Below are positions 44,423 to 56,485 of a stretch of DNA of 64,000 bases, one piece after another. The notes beneath the pieces were generated by a model that saw only the letters and a program-made list of their open reading frames with translations, did no database searches and was not told the DNA's origin. Position 1 is the first letter of the stretch, and each line of letters starts with the position of its first letter. The stretch spans positions 3,110,635 through 3,174,634 of the forward strand of contig CM021317.1 of assembly GCA_010645155.1 (NCBI GenBank), read 5' to 3'. Both the position numbers and the translations under genes were made by a program. This stretch comes from Tigriopus japonicus (Eukaryota > Arthropoda > Copepoda > Harpacticoida > Harpacticidae).

Positions 44423-44652
44423 AAAATGTACTCGCATACTATGTTTAACATGAAGTGTGGTGTGAGCGTGTTATTAGTAGTCTGTCAAGTCATCAAAGAG
44501 ACTAAAGTAGTTTGACTTCTTTATTGACTAGAACATGCACGTTTATATATGGATACAAATGACTAGAACGTGAGCATGACTAGAACGAGTGAGAGCAAGA
44601 CTATACATAGTCCCAGTCTCACATTCGTTTGTTCGTTCATTCCTTCAGTCGA
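44423..44652 (+). repeat. ~100-bp direct repeat, right copy, interrupted by a solo LTR
   Basis: Matches 40628-40732 from AAAATGTACTCGC to TTCAGTCGA, apart from the 130 bases added by the solo LTR and its duplicated target. After this copy the sequence continues into unique DNA (TCATTCTTTCCC). Confidence 0.85.
44483..44607. mobile_element. 125-bp solo LTR with 5-bp target duplication
   Basis: It starts TGTCAAGTCATC and ends GACTATACA. The 5-bp repeat TAGTC lies on both sides (44478-44482 and 44608-44612), while the homologous left copy (around 40680) has the motif once, so the empty site is present in the same window. Internally GACTAGAAC recurs three times. The parent retroelement family is not identified. 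Confidence 0.8.
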
Positions 44653-44884
44653 TCATTCTTTCCCACATTTTGGACGATGCTCGGTGGTCAAATGAAAAGA
44701 GTGGAAGGTTCAAATGTCCAGTTTGGCCTTCAAGTTATTGGCTCATTTAATGTATTAAGTGTAAGTTTCTTATGCTGAATTGACTTATTCTTGCTTAGAT
44801 TTCGTCAAGTGACGTTTATTTTGGAGAGAAAGTTTGTAGAATGTTATTCTAAAAATGTTTTTATCCATTATTTTTCGAATTACT

Positions 44885-44992
44885 ATTTTTGGACACTTTT
44901 GGACACTCCTATTTTTTGGACACTTTTGGACACTCCTATTTTTGGACACTTTTGGACACCTTTTGGACAGGGGTGGACAAAATGTCCAAAAA
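44885..44992. repeat. Minisatellite of TTTTGGACAC units
   Basis: About eight units, inverted relative to the array at 40015-40135; the same flanking GCCCACCCTG word follows. Confidence 0.8.
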
Positions 44993-45388
44993 TCAAAAGC
45001 CCACCCTGTCTATAGGAGGCAAGGCCACTTGCATTTTGGCCTTATTTTGCGCACTTTATGACCGTACTCTGTTATTATAGTGCTCTAGTTCCAGTGAGAA
45101 CTAAGAGAGCCGTTTTTTGTACTATGTTCTTTCACCTTCTATGAGTTGTTCACAAACTTTTGGCTTTTCTTTTACATTTCATTGTGCAACGAACGTGTAA
45201 CTCAAACTTGAAGTTTATTTCCCTGCAGATCAACCAATATTGCTTCAGCTTGACAAATAAATGAAAAAAAGCATTGTACTAAAATCTTTATTCCCTCCCT
45301 TTTTGAGTGTGTCTGAAAATGATCACTTTGAGTCATGCAAGCGTGGCAAAAAGGAGGCTTCTCCTTTTCTCTTTTTCTTTCTCATCAC

Positions 45389-46184
45389 CAGGGCCACCAA
45401 ATTTTGGTAAAAAAAAATTGCCAAAAAATGTATTTTTTTGGTAGTTTTTCTTGGAAATAATGTGATGAAATCGGATTTTTTGGTAGTTTTTTTGGTTGTT
45501 TGGTAAGTTTGTTTTTAAAGCCTTTTCTCATTGTTTACATAAAAACAGTGTTACAATCAGGGCCACCAAATTTATTCAAAATATTTTGCCGAAACGTATT
45601 ATTTTTGGTGTTTTTTTGAGAAATGACGCAACAAAATTGGATTTTATTGGTATTATTATAATTACTTTTCTCACTATATCGCCTAAAAACTGCCCTTTTA
45701 ACTACTTGCATCATCTAAATTTTATTTCATGGGTAGGAAAAGATGCTAAAATGACCATATTTTGTCACAATTGTTGCAAATATAACAGCTTCTATTCTTA
45801 TTTTGATTTTTGACATCCTTTTTGTTGATCACGCTCAACAGAAGAGGCATTTTTTCTACATTCTTTCGAAATTTTCCCAATTTTTGTATTTTTCGACGAA
45901 AAATGCACATTGTTTGTGACTACAATGTAAAATACCATTTATAACAACCCAGCGGGCCTGAGGATTAACTAAATACACCTGTTAAAAATTTAAAACGCTA
46001 TCTTTTTTGCTTCTTTATCTTGGCTTTGACGTGAAATCAAACAATTTACCATATCATATCTTTCAAAACAGGCAATTTTTGTACATTTGTTTAATTTTTT
46101 CCTCATTTATGTAATTTTGGACAAAAATCGCAGATTTTGGTAATTACATTGTAAAATGTAATTTACATGTATCTGGTGGCCCTG
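45389..46184. mobile_element. 796-bp hAT-type MITE
   Basis: It begins CAGGGCCACCA and ends TGGTGGCCCTG, an 11-bp terminal inverted repeat. The flanks CTCATCAC (45381-45388) and CTCAACAC (46185-46192) are an 8-bp target duplication with one mismatch. A second internal CAGGGCCACCAAATT near 45560 suggests an older nested or duplicated end. The interior is very AT-rich and non-coding. Confidence 0.8.
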
Positions 46185-46641
46185 CTCAACACTACTGATG
46201 GAAAATCCCAATCATTCAATCTGTTCAGTCTTTCAATCTAGCCTTGACCCAATCTTGATGCCCCCAATCTCAGTCCAAAAATCAATCTCGTCAATCTGGG
46301 AAAAATCATTTCAGGGTGCCCAACAGGTTCCAAAAGTAGCACGATTTGAAACCTTCAACCAATAACTTTGCATCTTATTTTAAGAGTCGGTAAAAATATT
46401 TTAGCCATTCTTCATCATTTAAAATGAAAAGAAAGAGTTTTAAATCAAAAAATTTGTATTATAAGCTGAAAGTAAGTACATTTGGGTTCATGAAGCATGT
46501 TTACTTTTGAGCGCAACTTTAACTGACAATAACACAGAAATATGCAGGGTTTCCAAAATTGCTTGCATTAGGGCAAAGAGTGAAAAGACTAAGCATGAAA
46601 TTGCCCAAAAATGCATTTGTAATGACTAAGGGGATACTATA

Positions 46642-47832
46642 TAAAGTGTGTAAACAAAACGCTTTGATCGAATAAGAATATATTTCCGTTTATCACATAC
46701 CGACAAGTAAACCTGATTGAATCGAGAGCAGGAGCTATAGGATTGCGAGCAGGAGCTACACAGCCCCCTNNNNNNNNNNNNNNNNNNNNNNNNNNNNNNN
46801 NNNNNNNNNNNNNNNNNNNNNNNNNNNNNNNNNNNNNNNNNNNNNNNNNNNNNNNNNNNNNNNNNNNNNNNNNNNNNNNNNNNNNNNNNNNNNNNNNNNN
46901 NNNNNNNNNNNNNNNNNNNNNNNNNNNNNNNNNNNNNNNNNNNNNNNNNNNNNNNNNNNNNNNNNNNNNNNNNNNNNNNNNNNNNNNNNNNNNNNNNNNN
47001 NNNNNNNNNNNNNNNNNNNNNNNNNNNNNNNNNNNNNNNNNNNNNNNNNNNNNNNNNNNNNNNNNNNNNNNNNNNNNNNNNNNNNNNNNNNNNNNNNNNN
47101 NNNNNNNNNNNNNNNNNNNNNNNNNNNNNNNNNNNNNNNNNNNNNNNNNNNNNNNNNNNNNNNNNNNNNNNNNNNNNNNNNNNNNNNNNNNNNNNNNNNN
47201 NNNNNNNNNNNNNNNNNNNNNNNNNNNNNNNNNNNNNNNNNNNNNNNNNNNNNNNNNNNNNNNNNNNNNNNNNNNNNNNNNNNNNNNNNNNNNNNNNNNN
47301 NNNNNNNNNNNNNNNNNNNNNNNNNNNNNNNNNNNNNNNNNNNNNNNNNNNNNNNNNNNNNNNNNNNNNNNNNNNNNNNNNNNNNNNNNNNNNNNNNNNN
47401 NNNNNNNNNNNNNNNNNNNNNNNNNNNNNNNNNNNNNNNNNNNNNNNNNNNNNNNNNNNNNNNNNNNNNNNNNNNNNNNNNNNNNNNNNNNNNNNNNNNN
47501 NNNNNNNNNNNNNNNNNNNNNNNNNNNNNNNNNNNNNNNNNNNNNNNNNNNNNNNNNNNNNNNNNNNNNNNNNNNNNNNNNNNNNNNNNNNNNNNNNNNN
47601 NNNNNNNNNNNNNNNNNNNNNNNNNNNNNNNNNNNNNNNNNNNNNNNNNNNNNNNNNNNNNNNNNNNNNNNNNNNNNNNNNNNNNNNNNNNNNNNNNNNN
47701 NNNNNGTCACCAATAAAGTGTGTAAACAAAACGCTTTGATCGAATAAGAATATATTTCCGTTTATCACATACCGACAAGTAAACCTGATTGAATCGAGAG
47801 CAGGAGCTATAGGATTGCGAGCAGGAGCTACA
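46642..47832 (-). mobile_element. LTR retrotransposon with its interior in an assembly gap
   Basis: Two identical 119-bp repeats (46642-46760 and 47714-47832) flank a 936-base run of N. CTATA borders both outer sides (46637-46641 and 47833-47837), a 5-bp target duplication. In minus orientation AGGGGGCTG precedes the LTR start TGTAGCTCC like a polypurine tract, and TGGTGAC follows the other LTR like a primer binding site. Coding content is unknown because the interior was not assembled, and the N run may not reflect true length. Confidence 0.8.
46770..47705. other. Assembly gap (936 N)
   Basis: Unresolved bases. Long frames reported across this span consist of unknown residues and are not genes. 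Confidence 0.99.
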
Positions 47833-47962
47833 CTATATGCATATAGAAATCAAGTTCAAACTACATGAGAACTCGTTATTTACCCTGACACCCAACTAAG
47901 TTCTTACATTATGGTTCATAAGGCTAGACACCTTGAGCAGTTTTACCCTTGCAAATTGAAGG

Positions 47963-48340
47963 GTGTTAAGCAAGTTAGTGCATACAACAATATCAATAAA
48001 AGTGTGTTGTACTTTTCAAACTAACAAATTTGAGGTTTCAATAGAACACAATCTCATGATGAAGGATCCACTACTGCTTATCCTTTGTGTCTCTGACCTG
48101 CCGAAAGGCCCAGGTCACCAAGGCCCCACCATTAATGACAAAGGAGTTCAATACTTTCAATGTGTAGACGACCTGTTTCTTTTCATCAATTTCAGCAAAG
48201 GACCGCTAAATAGCATCAACATTTTGCAAGGTGATTGCCTTGACAATAACCTTCAAGTCAACACCCTCAAAATGAAGACCATGGTTCCCATAAAAAAGTC
48301 CCAAATTGCATTCATGCAGTCTGTTCATCCCTTCTTCATT
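47963..48340 (+). pseudogene. LINE reverse transcriptase fragment
   Basis: The 137-residue frame contains ILCVSDLPKG, then VQYFQCVDDLFLFINFSKG, where CVDD stands at the place of the catalytic Y/F-A-D-D box, followed by NSINILQGDCLDNNLQVN and LKMKTMV, the usual pattern after the box in CR1/Jockey-like non-LTR elements. Upstream and downstream domains are absent, so only the palm part of a dead element remains. Confidence 0.6.
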
Positions 48341-51300
48341 TATCATTTATGTTTTCTCTTAAACATCAAAATTTAGACATAAATATCATTTATGTCTAAT
48401 TTAGTTGAACATGGTGAAAATGTTTTGCAAATTCGAGCCTGAAATGACATTTATTGTGTGTTCACTCCAAACACCTTGTGCTGTATAAAGAGTACGGGAA
48501 GAGGAAATAGAAATACGTTAAATTCGGTTGACATATGCAAATGTTCATACAACATCAGTGGTCCCAATACATGCAGTATAATCACTAATTAGTGTACATT
48601 TTCTCAATTGGACTTTAATTCAGAGGTCCAATAACCACAGGGGATTAGTAATAGCAGGGAGACTTATCATTTGAATTCCGTCACAGATTGGGCACATCAG
48701 AGAGTTCCAATTTGTTACAACTCTGAAACTGTAGAAATCTTGCAGAGCTTTAGATTGGACTTCGCTCCTTTTCATGATAATCCAAGAATAGATATGATAT
48801 TGTCGATTTTAGTTGTTAAAGTAAAGTAATCGATGAGCGCAATGAAACGTTTTGGTCCGTGGGAGAGTTTCCGGGGGAAATGTGGTTCTTAATTCTTTTA
48901 CAAGAGGATTTTGCTAGTGGATTAAGGTCCATACCCTTTTCACTGACTTTTCATTAAAGTCCATGTGTTTTACAAGGTATTGGTCATTATTGATCACTGA
49001 GATATGGTGGCAGACACATGGGATTTTGGGTCCAAGATGTGATTCGCCAGTATGCATAGGTTCTTTTCAAGACGCTTTCTGGTTCACCATTTATATTGGC
49101 ATGTTCCTCGTGTTCTTGATAATTGTGGGATTCGAAAATGGAAGTTTGACAGCCGTCTTTTTGCATTTTGCGTTTCTTTTGGTACCCAATTTCCTCTTCC
49201 CCGTCCTGTTTGCAAATCCAATTGAACCAGTTCGCAACAACGCAATGGGCGTGATAAGGGTGGTTCTCCACGAGCACATCGAGAACAATACTTTTTCAAA
49301 GGTTTTTCAGTGTGACTGGGTGGTACATTGTGAAATTGTTTTCCTCGATATTCCAATGATGAACTTAGAAATGTTCAAGTCTTTTCAAGTCATTATTGGT
49401 GAAACATGAACGAGTTATCAAATTGTCTATAAGGGACTCTAACCTAAATTGAATTTCATTGGCTAAATGTCTTGTCTCGATATGATAAAATTTCATGTCT
49501 TCTTTGTCATGGTCACATCTAAAGCTAGATGAGTCTGTGTTGGCATCACATCAGGGAGGCCAAGCCAGTCTCACTATTGTTTCAAAACTGTGATCAAAAT
49601 TCTGCCAATTCCATGAAAGGCAATGTTGAATATAATTATCCTGGGCAGGAGCTTTTTTTCATTTTTAGCAGTTTTGGCTCAAAGAAAAATTTGTTGGCTT
49701 TACAACTAAATCTGAATTTATTTTCGCATTTTCTAGAATTTTTTAAATCAATTTTTGCTTTTGCAGACTGCAAACAAGTTTTGATTTTTTTTTTTCATTT
49801 GTTCAACTTTTTCCCGTCCTCAAGAGATCACAACATCAAATACATGGAATATTCTTATACATAACTTTGATTGTATTGGATTGAATATGTCTGTGGTATA
49901 TATTTTTGAAGAATTCTTTATGACTATGTGCCCTATTTTTGAAAATCTGGCCACAGATCAATTGTTTTCAGCATCACTAAAGATGAGAGGATTTACATGC
50001 CGGAAGGGCTTGCCAAAAAATACTAAACAGGACCAAACATTAACAGTCATCATTTAAAACTTATAGAAATACATCGTTGATGGGAATTGGGCAGTGTATA
50101 TGGCAAGAGTCAAACATGTAGGACATCCACTGAATGGTTTCTAGGTTCATCCTTTTAATTAATGGCACATTTGTGTCGTTACAATTTCTCTCGTCATTTT
50201 GGCAATGCTGTTTGTTGAAGGACCAGGTTGAAAATCTCAATCCAATCACCAATCTCTCCAATCAGGGCTAAAATTGGTTCAATTATCAATTTTCCCAATC
50301 CAATCTCTGATTGACCCCATCAGTACTCAACACCTTCTTCTCCTCAGGGTGACTGATAGTAGGTCTAAAAAACAGTAGTTGAAACTTACAATAACATTGT
50401 AATGAGCCAAATTTATGATATTTTGAAATGTTAACATCAAATTTCAGTACAATCTTCTAGAATTTCCACCTAATGGCTGGTTATTTCAAGGCTCTAGGAT
50501 GTGTTGAGAGCCATTCAAATTTACTTGTATGTCTTTCCTATTTTTTGACTTCTACACCAATGGTTTTGCGCATTCTTACCACCAGACGTCGTGAATCGCC
50601 GAATCGTGAAACTCTACTATGCTGATTGGGCTGATTGAACGTCCTCCAGTGATTAATAAACGATCTATGGTCCAGCTCTACACTGCCAATGTTACAACCA
50701 TTGACTTCTCACGCCAGCATTGCAAAGATTTGAAGCGGAAGGTTGTTATCAATGACTGCCATTATGATAAATCATTCACCTGGATCACAGAGAGTTCGGA
50801 GGATTTTTTTCAAATTCCTGTACCACTCAAAGTTGACATCCTATTTTATTTTTTTATCTCATGTCTTCGGGCTTTCTCGAAATCAACAAGACATAGAAAT
50901 TGCCTTAGGGTGGCCAAATTCAGACTCGTTATGCGACATTCAAGTTTTCCGAAAGATTTCCAAATTATGGAACGATCTTTTGGTAATCTGAAAAGTTTAA
51001 GAAATCAAGACAAAGGGTTCTAACCAAGGGTTCACTTTTTGTTTTGCTTAATCAAAGACACTGTTGGTTACCTCCGGCTTTCTGTATTGGACTACAGAAA
51101 TGTTTTGAATCTGTTGCTACGTAGTCAGACTGATTTCTTAGTCAGCCATGATGGTCTAGGAAACAAAATGAGGACGTCTGCTTTACTCGAGTATTTTTCC
51201 ATCAAAATGTTGGAAAAATGTACCCAAAGATGGCTTTTTGCCTTTATGGGTGGCTCTTGTGATTCCATGGAGTTGAAAAGTGCGTATTTTCTCAACAGAA

Positions 51301-52469
51301 AGTAGTTCTACGTATGCTTCATTGCCATCAAGAAACGACCAAAACTCAAGCAACAAAAACTTGTCCATGGTCTTGAAAATAAAGCTTACAACTGATCTAA
51401 CTCATTCCACCTGTTGAGATCAATTTAGAGTCAATCGACAGTTTGTTAGTGGGCCACAAAGTGGTGGACTATTTTTTATTTTAATGAGGAAGTTCGCCAA
51501 TGATCGAGTCCTTGCTTTCTACAGTTCGAAAGCCATTACTGACTATCCAAGTACCAATGTGTGTTCAACAAGTTCGTCAATATATTCACCAGGAGCCAAC
51601 GATCAACCCAGTTCAAGCCAATCTTGACAATTTTCAGTTTCAATTTGCTACAATTTTCATTTATGGACAATAAACACATTAATCGTCTGTTGCGCGACAA
51701 AACACTTTTTGTTCCTGCTTTTCCAGTCGTTTGGTACGATAATTTTTGCGGGATTGCATTGACACGTGTATGACATGCTCTTTATGCTAAAATTGGCATT
51801 TTTTATCCTCGAGTGTTCAAAACGCCCAGCATTGGCATATGCCCATTTTTAAATGTTAGATTCCAGATTATTAATTCAGTTCAGGGTTGCCAATTTGTAT
51901 TGATCAGAGTTCAAAGTTAGGTCATGGTCAGAAAATAAAACATTAACATTTCAATGCTTTAGCAATTCAAATGTTACTTGGAAATTTATGGTTGATAAGA
52001 AAGTGCTCAAAAGGACTTGTTTTTTCCACCCCAAAAATACTGAAATATTGGTTGGAAGTAAGATCAATTTGGCAGGCCTGGAATATTTCAGGGTTCAAAA
52101 TTATTTGATCATTAGCAAAATATGACAGAAAAAATGTAAAAAATTGAGTCGTAGAGGAATTTGATATTTTGTGTACAAGTAGAGGAATAACAAAGAAGTT
52201 GTGTGAATGTAATGGCTTGCATTGCTAACAACATTTGTCTTAGTACCAACCGGCACCCAACGTGATTCTATTAATACTAGACCGAGTGTAAGCCTAGAAA
52301 TGTGTCTCTGGTCGCCAACTGTTGAGCGGACAAAAGTGCGGGAACATTTGAAATGTGTGATCAGGCACATGTCAACCATGCAAGTGATGAGTCAAATGTG
52401 GAATTCAGTAATGTTTTTGGGTCATTCTTAGTTATTGCTGGTGGTCACTTTCGTGAAAGAACCAAAGAC
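48341..52469. other. Four-kilobase region without a supported gene
   Basis: Several frames of 80-150 codons occur (for example 48963-49409 and 50619-51023 on the plus strand), but none shows a recognisable domain or splice logic. A CAATCT-rich patch at 50235-50330 resembles, inverted, one at 46195-46315. Transposon remnants are more likely than genes. Confidence 0.45.
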
Positions 52470-53190
52470 TAGTGATGGGAGGCAAACAGGAGCTTGGGCA
52501 AGCGGTCCAGTACAGTACCTTGGACTTGCCGAAACTTGGGTCTACTTGGGTGCCTGTACAAGTATTTTTCCCACCTTACAGGTTTGCCAAATTTGCTAGG
52601 AATGAAGACTAAACCTTCGGCATCAGAATTTCAATTAACCAGAAAGTTTCAGCGAAATAGGGCCCATGCCCTTGTTAGGATGGATTTTTAGATGAAAATA
52701 CACAATTCAAAGCTTTTGTATCGAGAAATGCAAAAGCTTTTGAGAATATTTCAAAAAAAAAAAAAAAGAGTTGGCATCTTATATTTTTTTCTAGCAACTC
52801 TGAGTGACCGAGCTTGTTACCAAGTGTGACTGTTAAATCTCATTCTTGATTGGCCCGAAAAGTGTATTAATGTGTGGCTTAGAACGGAAACTAAAGAAAA
52901 AACATGGTTTTGCAAATGCTATCCAAATCAAAATATTTTTTGTTTCACTTCCACTGTTTATTGCTAAATTATTAAGGTCAAAAGATCATCGAAAATGCAA
53001 CTTGACATTCTTTTCTTCTAAGTCACACTGCAAGCATCTTAACTCTTCAAAGAGCAACTGCCGGCAACTGCATCTTCCAATGTTCCTTGAGCTTGCCAAG
53101 TGTATTGGTGTATTGCCCAAGTAATGCTTGTCAACAACTTGTGCTTGGGGTGTTTGTGATGAATCATTACTTGCCCAAGTCACATCACTA
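52470..53190 (-). mobile_element. 721-bp hAT-type non-autonomous element, copy B
   Basis: Inverted full-length relative of 392-1111, ending TAGTGATGGG at the left and CATCACTA at the right. Flanking eight bases (CCAAAGAC and GTTCACAG) do not match, so the target duplication has decayed or been lost by rearrangement. Confidence 0.8.
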
Positions 53191-53564
53191 GTTCACAGAG
53201 CTTTTAAGAAACAGAGATGGCAAATTTTGGCTTTGGATGAATTTGTCATTTCTTGCCATTTGACAGATTCTTGTTCCATGTTTCTCCTACTCAATCTCTT
53301 GAATCCTGGATCAGGGCAAATTTCCCTCCGCACTAAATTTAGCTCATGTTTTTGCATTTTTGAAGCAGAGATATGTTTTTGCTTGTAATTATAGGCACAT
53401 TTCCCTGGCCTGCAGTTTGCAATTTTTTTGATAAGATCATAAAGTCTAAGCTTGTAGATTGTTTGAATGTCTATGATATCATTTCCCCCAGGACACCACG
53501 TTTTAGTAATCATCCAATTGATTAACAATTTAGAACAGTTCATTGACATTTGGTCAATGAGTCA

Positions 53565-54530
53565 TTGAGTCATCTGTCAGTTGATGTAGTTTATCTTGAA
53601 TTTACCATGACCTTTGATAAGGTGCATAATTCATGGTCTTGCTTCATCAACTCAAATAGAGGGAAGCAAGGTATGGCCCAGAGTGGGATTGAAAGCTTCA
53701 TTAGTGAAAGGAAGCAAATCCTGAGGCTGAAGGATCATTGAGTGGCATGAACAATTTAAAAAAACACATTTGCATCACCTAGATGGCTCTCACATGACTT
53801 AGCGCCCTCAGCACATCCTACCTGGGTGGGTTCTCTTGTTCTCAAAATGAACAACTCACCATCAGAGCAAGTCTTCTTAGGGAAACAAAGTTAAGCTTAA
53901 TTCAATCAAAGAGAAAATGACAATCAGTGCCATCTTGGGGTAGAAACGGTTGTGGGTGCTTCCATTTAGTCTTTGGCCTTAATTTGTGATTACTCAGCAT
54001 GGCTTTTTGATTTTTGAACACAATAATATCGTAGCTGAGGTCTAAAAGACTTGAAAAATGAAGAGAAATCCACTTTCACATGGAAGCTACGATTTTGACA
54101 ACAAATGCAAGTTGAGGATAAATCTGCAATCAAGATAATTTGGCCCGGTTTTGGCTCCCTCTAGAGGCGATTTTTGTAACCTTCATTGAAAATTCTTCAT
54201 TCCACAAAGTTACATTTTAGGTCTGCTCTTTTCCATCATTTTCATTGCCCTTCTTAATAAGCTTGGTACAAACGCCAGTATTTCATCCTATGTTGAAGAT
54301 CCAAAATTAGTTTGAGAAGGAATGGTTAGGACTCAAAAAGTTCAGTTGATTAGTTGGAGTAGGTCTTCCCTCTTTTGCATGAAGTTCTGCCATTTTCTGC
54401 AAGTATTTTTGCCTGGTGGCAGAAGCACGACATTCATTCATTTGCCATCACTGAATGCAGTCAAGAACTGGCGATCATCGTTTTAGATCCCAAAATGCTC
54501 AACATTTCACCAACCAATTTTGAGATCGGT
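53565..54530 (+). pseudogene. Degraded LINE reverse transcriptase
   Basis: Scattered but ordered motifs: VDVVYLEFTMTFDKVHNSW (the conserved 'DF..AFD.V.H' region) and ESFISERKQILRLKD at 53565-53735, then LLFSIIFIALLNKLG and SSYVEDPKLV (relic of the A-D-D box) near 54220-54310, then ECSQELAIIVLDPK near 54450. The pieces are in different frames with stops between them. Family inferred as CR1/Jockey-like. Confidence 0.6.
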
Positions 54531-55204
54531 TGTTTGATGACTTACATATGTCTCTACCCTAGTCAATTCTGTACTCATTTTGACAATAGGTTTAACACAA
54601 GTCTGATTAATTACTTTTTAACTGAACCACTCGCACTTTTTCCAAGCTACCACAAGCAGAAAAAACTGGGAGCGAGGCCCCAGCGCAACATTTAAAAAAA
54701 GCGGCTACAAACCTGGATTACACTGTTCCATTAATGCGAACTTCATTTACAGTAAGAAGCAAGGTTGTTACATTGACCGTCAATGAAAATCATGTTAAAG
54801 TTGACACGTAAAATGCCTTGTTGAGATTACTTAGCGATAAAGAATGTGAACTAAGAATGCTGGGGTGGAAATTAATCTAAAAGAAATGGAATAGGTGTTC
54901 CCCAACATTGGAAATTTAGCATGAAGTTTTAGCTTCGAGTAATATCAGCACCATGAAGGATGTAAATTTACTATAAAACACCAAAGAAAACTCCCCTTCC
55001 CACCATATTTAAACATTACACACGTACATACATACTAATGAAATTTGATCTGGAAGTTACTTACATACTTTTTGGGAACCACATCATTAACAACATAATC
55101 TGGAACTTGTTTATCATGACTATTTCTCAAACATTTAATTTCTAGGACCATTGCTCTGTTATTGACATTACTTACTTGTTTTAGATCAATACAAGCAATT
55201 TCAG
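54531..55204. other. Non-coding stretch between LINE remnants
   Basis: No gene recognised. The region ends in a TACATACA-type repeat that joins the 3' end of the minus-strand LINE. Confidence 0.45.
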
Positions 55205-55672
55205 TATGTATGTATGTATGTATTTTTAGTTTAAGTATTACAATATACTTTTTTTGGGTTTGGAAACACTATTCAAGTATGTCTATAGAGGCAGTGTTTT
55301 TGTAAAGGAGTTTACAGCTCGCTTGAATTGTGATTTGCTGATGTTTCTGGGTTTAGCATCGGGTGGAAGACTGTTCCATAGACGAATTGCCCTTGGTAAA
55401 AACGAGCTCTTTGGGTGGTCTTTCGGATAAGAGATCATTAGGTGGTTTCGGCCGGCCGATCTTGTTATCATATTATTGGTCTTTGATGTATAGAATTGGT
55501 CGGAAAGAAAAGGAATAGTTCCATTCATTGCACAGTGTGTAAGCATCAGTGTTTCTTTACAGACTAAATGGTTTATGGTCGGTATATGTGTTTCCTCCAC
55601 GAGGGAAGAAACCGTTTTCCGGTCGGATATTTTCGTTCCTCTGAGGAATCTCATTACTCGATTGAGAATCAC
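55204..55672 (-). pseudogene. LINE 3' end: C-terminal pol segment and microsatellite tail
   Basis: A 129-residue frame (55672-55283) ends with SSFLPRAIRLWNSLPPDAK and SQFKRAVNSFTKTL, the conserved C-terminal block of CR1/Jockey-like reverse transcriptase proteins. About 60 bases later on the minus strand the sequence runs into (TACA)n near 55223-55204, as expected for the 3' tail of such elements. The copy is 5'-truncated, the common fate of LINE insertions. Confidence 0.7.
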
Positions 55673-55804
55673 CTGAATTCAGTACTAAGCGACAACACTC
55701 ACGTACGACAAGGAACAGCATTTGAGATTTGTTGACAAGCCTCCAACGAGGGCAGCTGACGAGCGGATTTTTGTAAACATAAATTGTGCGCTTGCCAAAG
55801 TAAG

Positions 55805-56485
55805 GGCATTATATACAAAGAAAAGCAAAGGTCTGGAATCGAAGGTCTTCTCTGATTAGAGGGGTCCTGGGGACCCAAGTTCTGATTGGTCAATCACCCC
55901 TTGCGCCAACGTGACTAGATGCGGCTAGTTTTGGAAGCTTTCGTGCCCCTAAAAATTACCAATTCATGGCTTTTAAATCAAGATTAACTTATTGAATGTT
56001 TTACACGAGTAGGAAAGAAGGGCCCCTGCAAATTTATGAAGTCTTAGACATGAGATTGCATGAACTAGTGGAAAGAGTCAATCCCTTTCTTTTTTGGACA
56101 CCCTGATGATCTCTCCTCCACATGAGATTGGGAGGGCAAGAAGAAAACAGGGGATCTCAGTTGCTGAACAAAGGGTGGCACTTCAAATACCATTTCCAAA
56201 TTGGTGTTTCTGGACTTTGTTTGAGGAAAAGAAAAAAATGCTACAGAATGTCGAAATTTCTTTAAGTAGTAACATGCCAATTTGTATCTGTAAAATGTAT
56301 CTATTGGAAAAAAAGCCATGTAATCGCAACTTTCCTGGGACAAAAGCTTGCAAGACAAGCCGCATCTAGTCACGTTGCAGCAAGGTGTTAGTTGACCAAT
56401 CAGAACTTGGGTCCCCAGGACCCCTCTAATCAGAGAAGACCTTCGACTCCAGACCTTTGCCCTTCTTTGTATATAAAGCATATAC
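55805..56485. mobile_element. 680-bp element with ~135-bp inverted repeats
   Basis: The left arm (about 55805-55940) and right arm (about 56349-56485) pair through TATATACAAAGAA, TCTGATTAGAGGGGTCCTGG and AACGTGACTAGATGCGGC. The middle (55941-56348) has no coding sense. Exact ends and target duplication were not resolved. Confidence 0.65.

Noticed and set aside
46626..47768. Long open frames on both strands across the N run
   Set aside because: They consist of unknown residues; only the flanking LTR sequence is real.
48963..49409. 148-codon hydrophobic ORF as a membrane protein gene
   Set aside because: No recognisable family, no splice or promoter signals, and the opposite strand is also open; likely chance or a decayed element.
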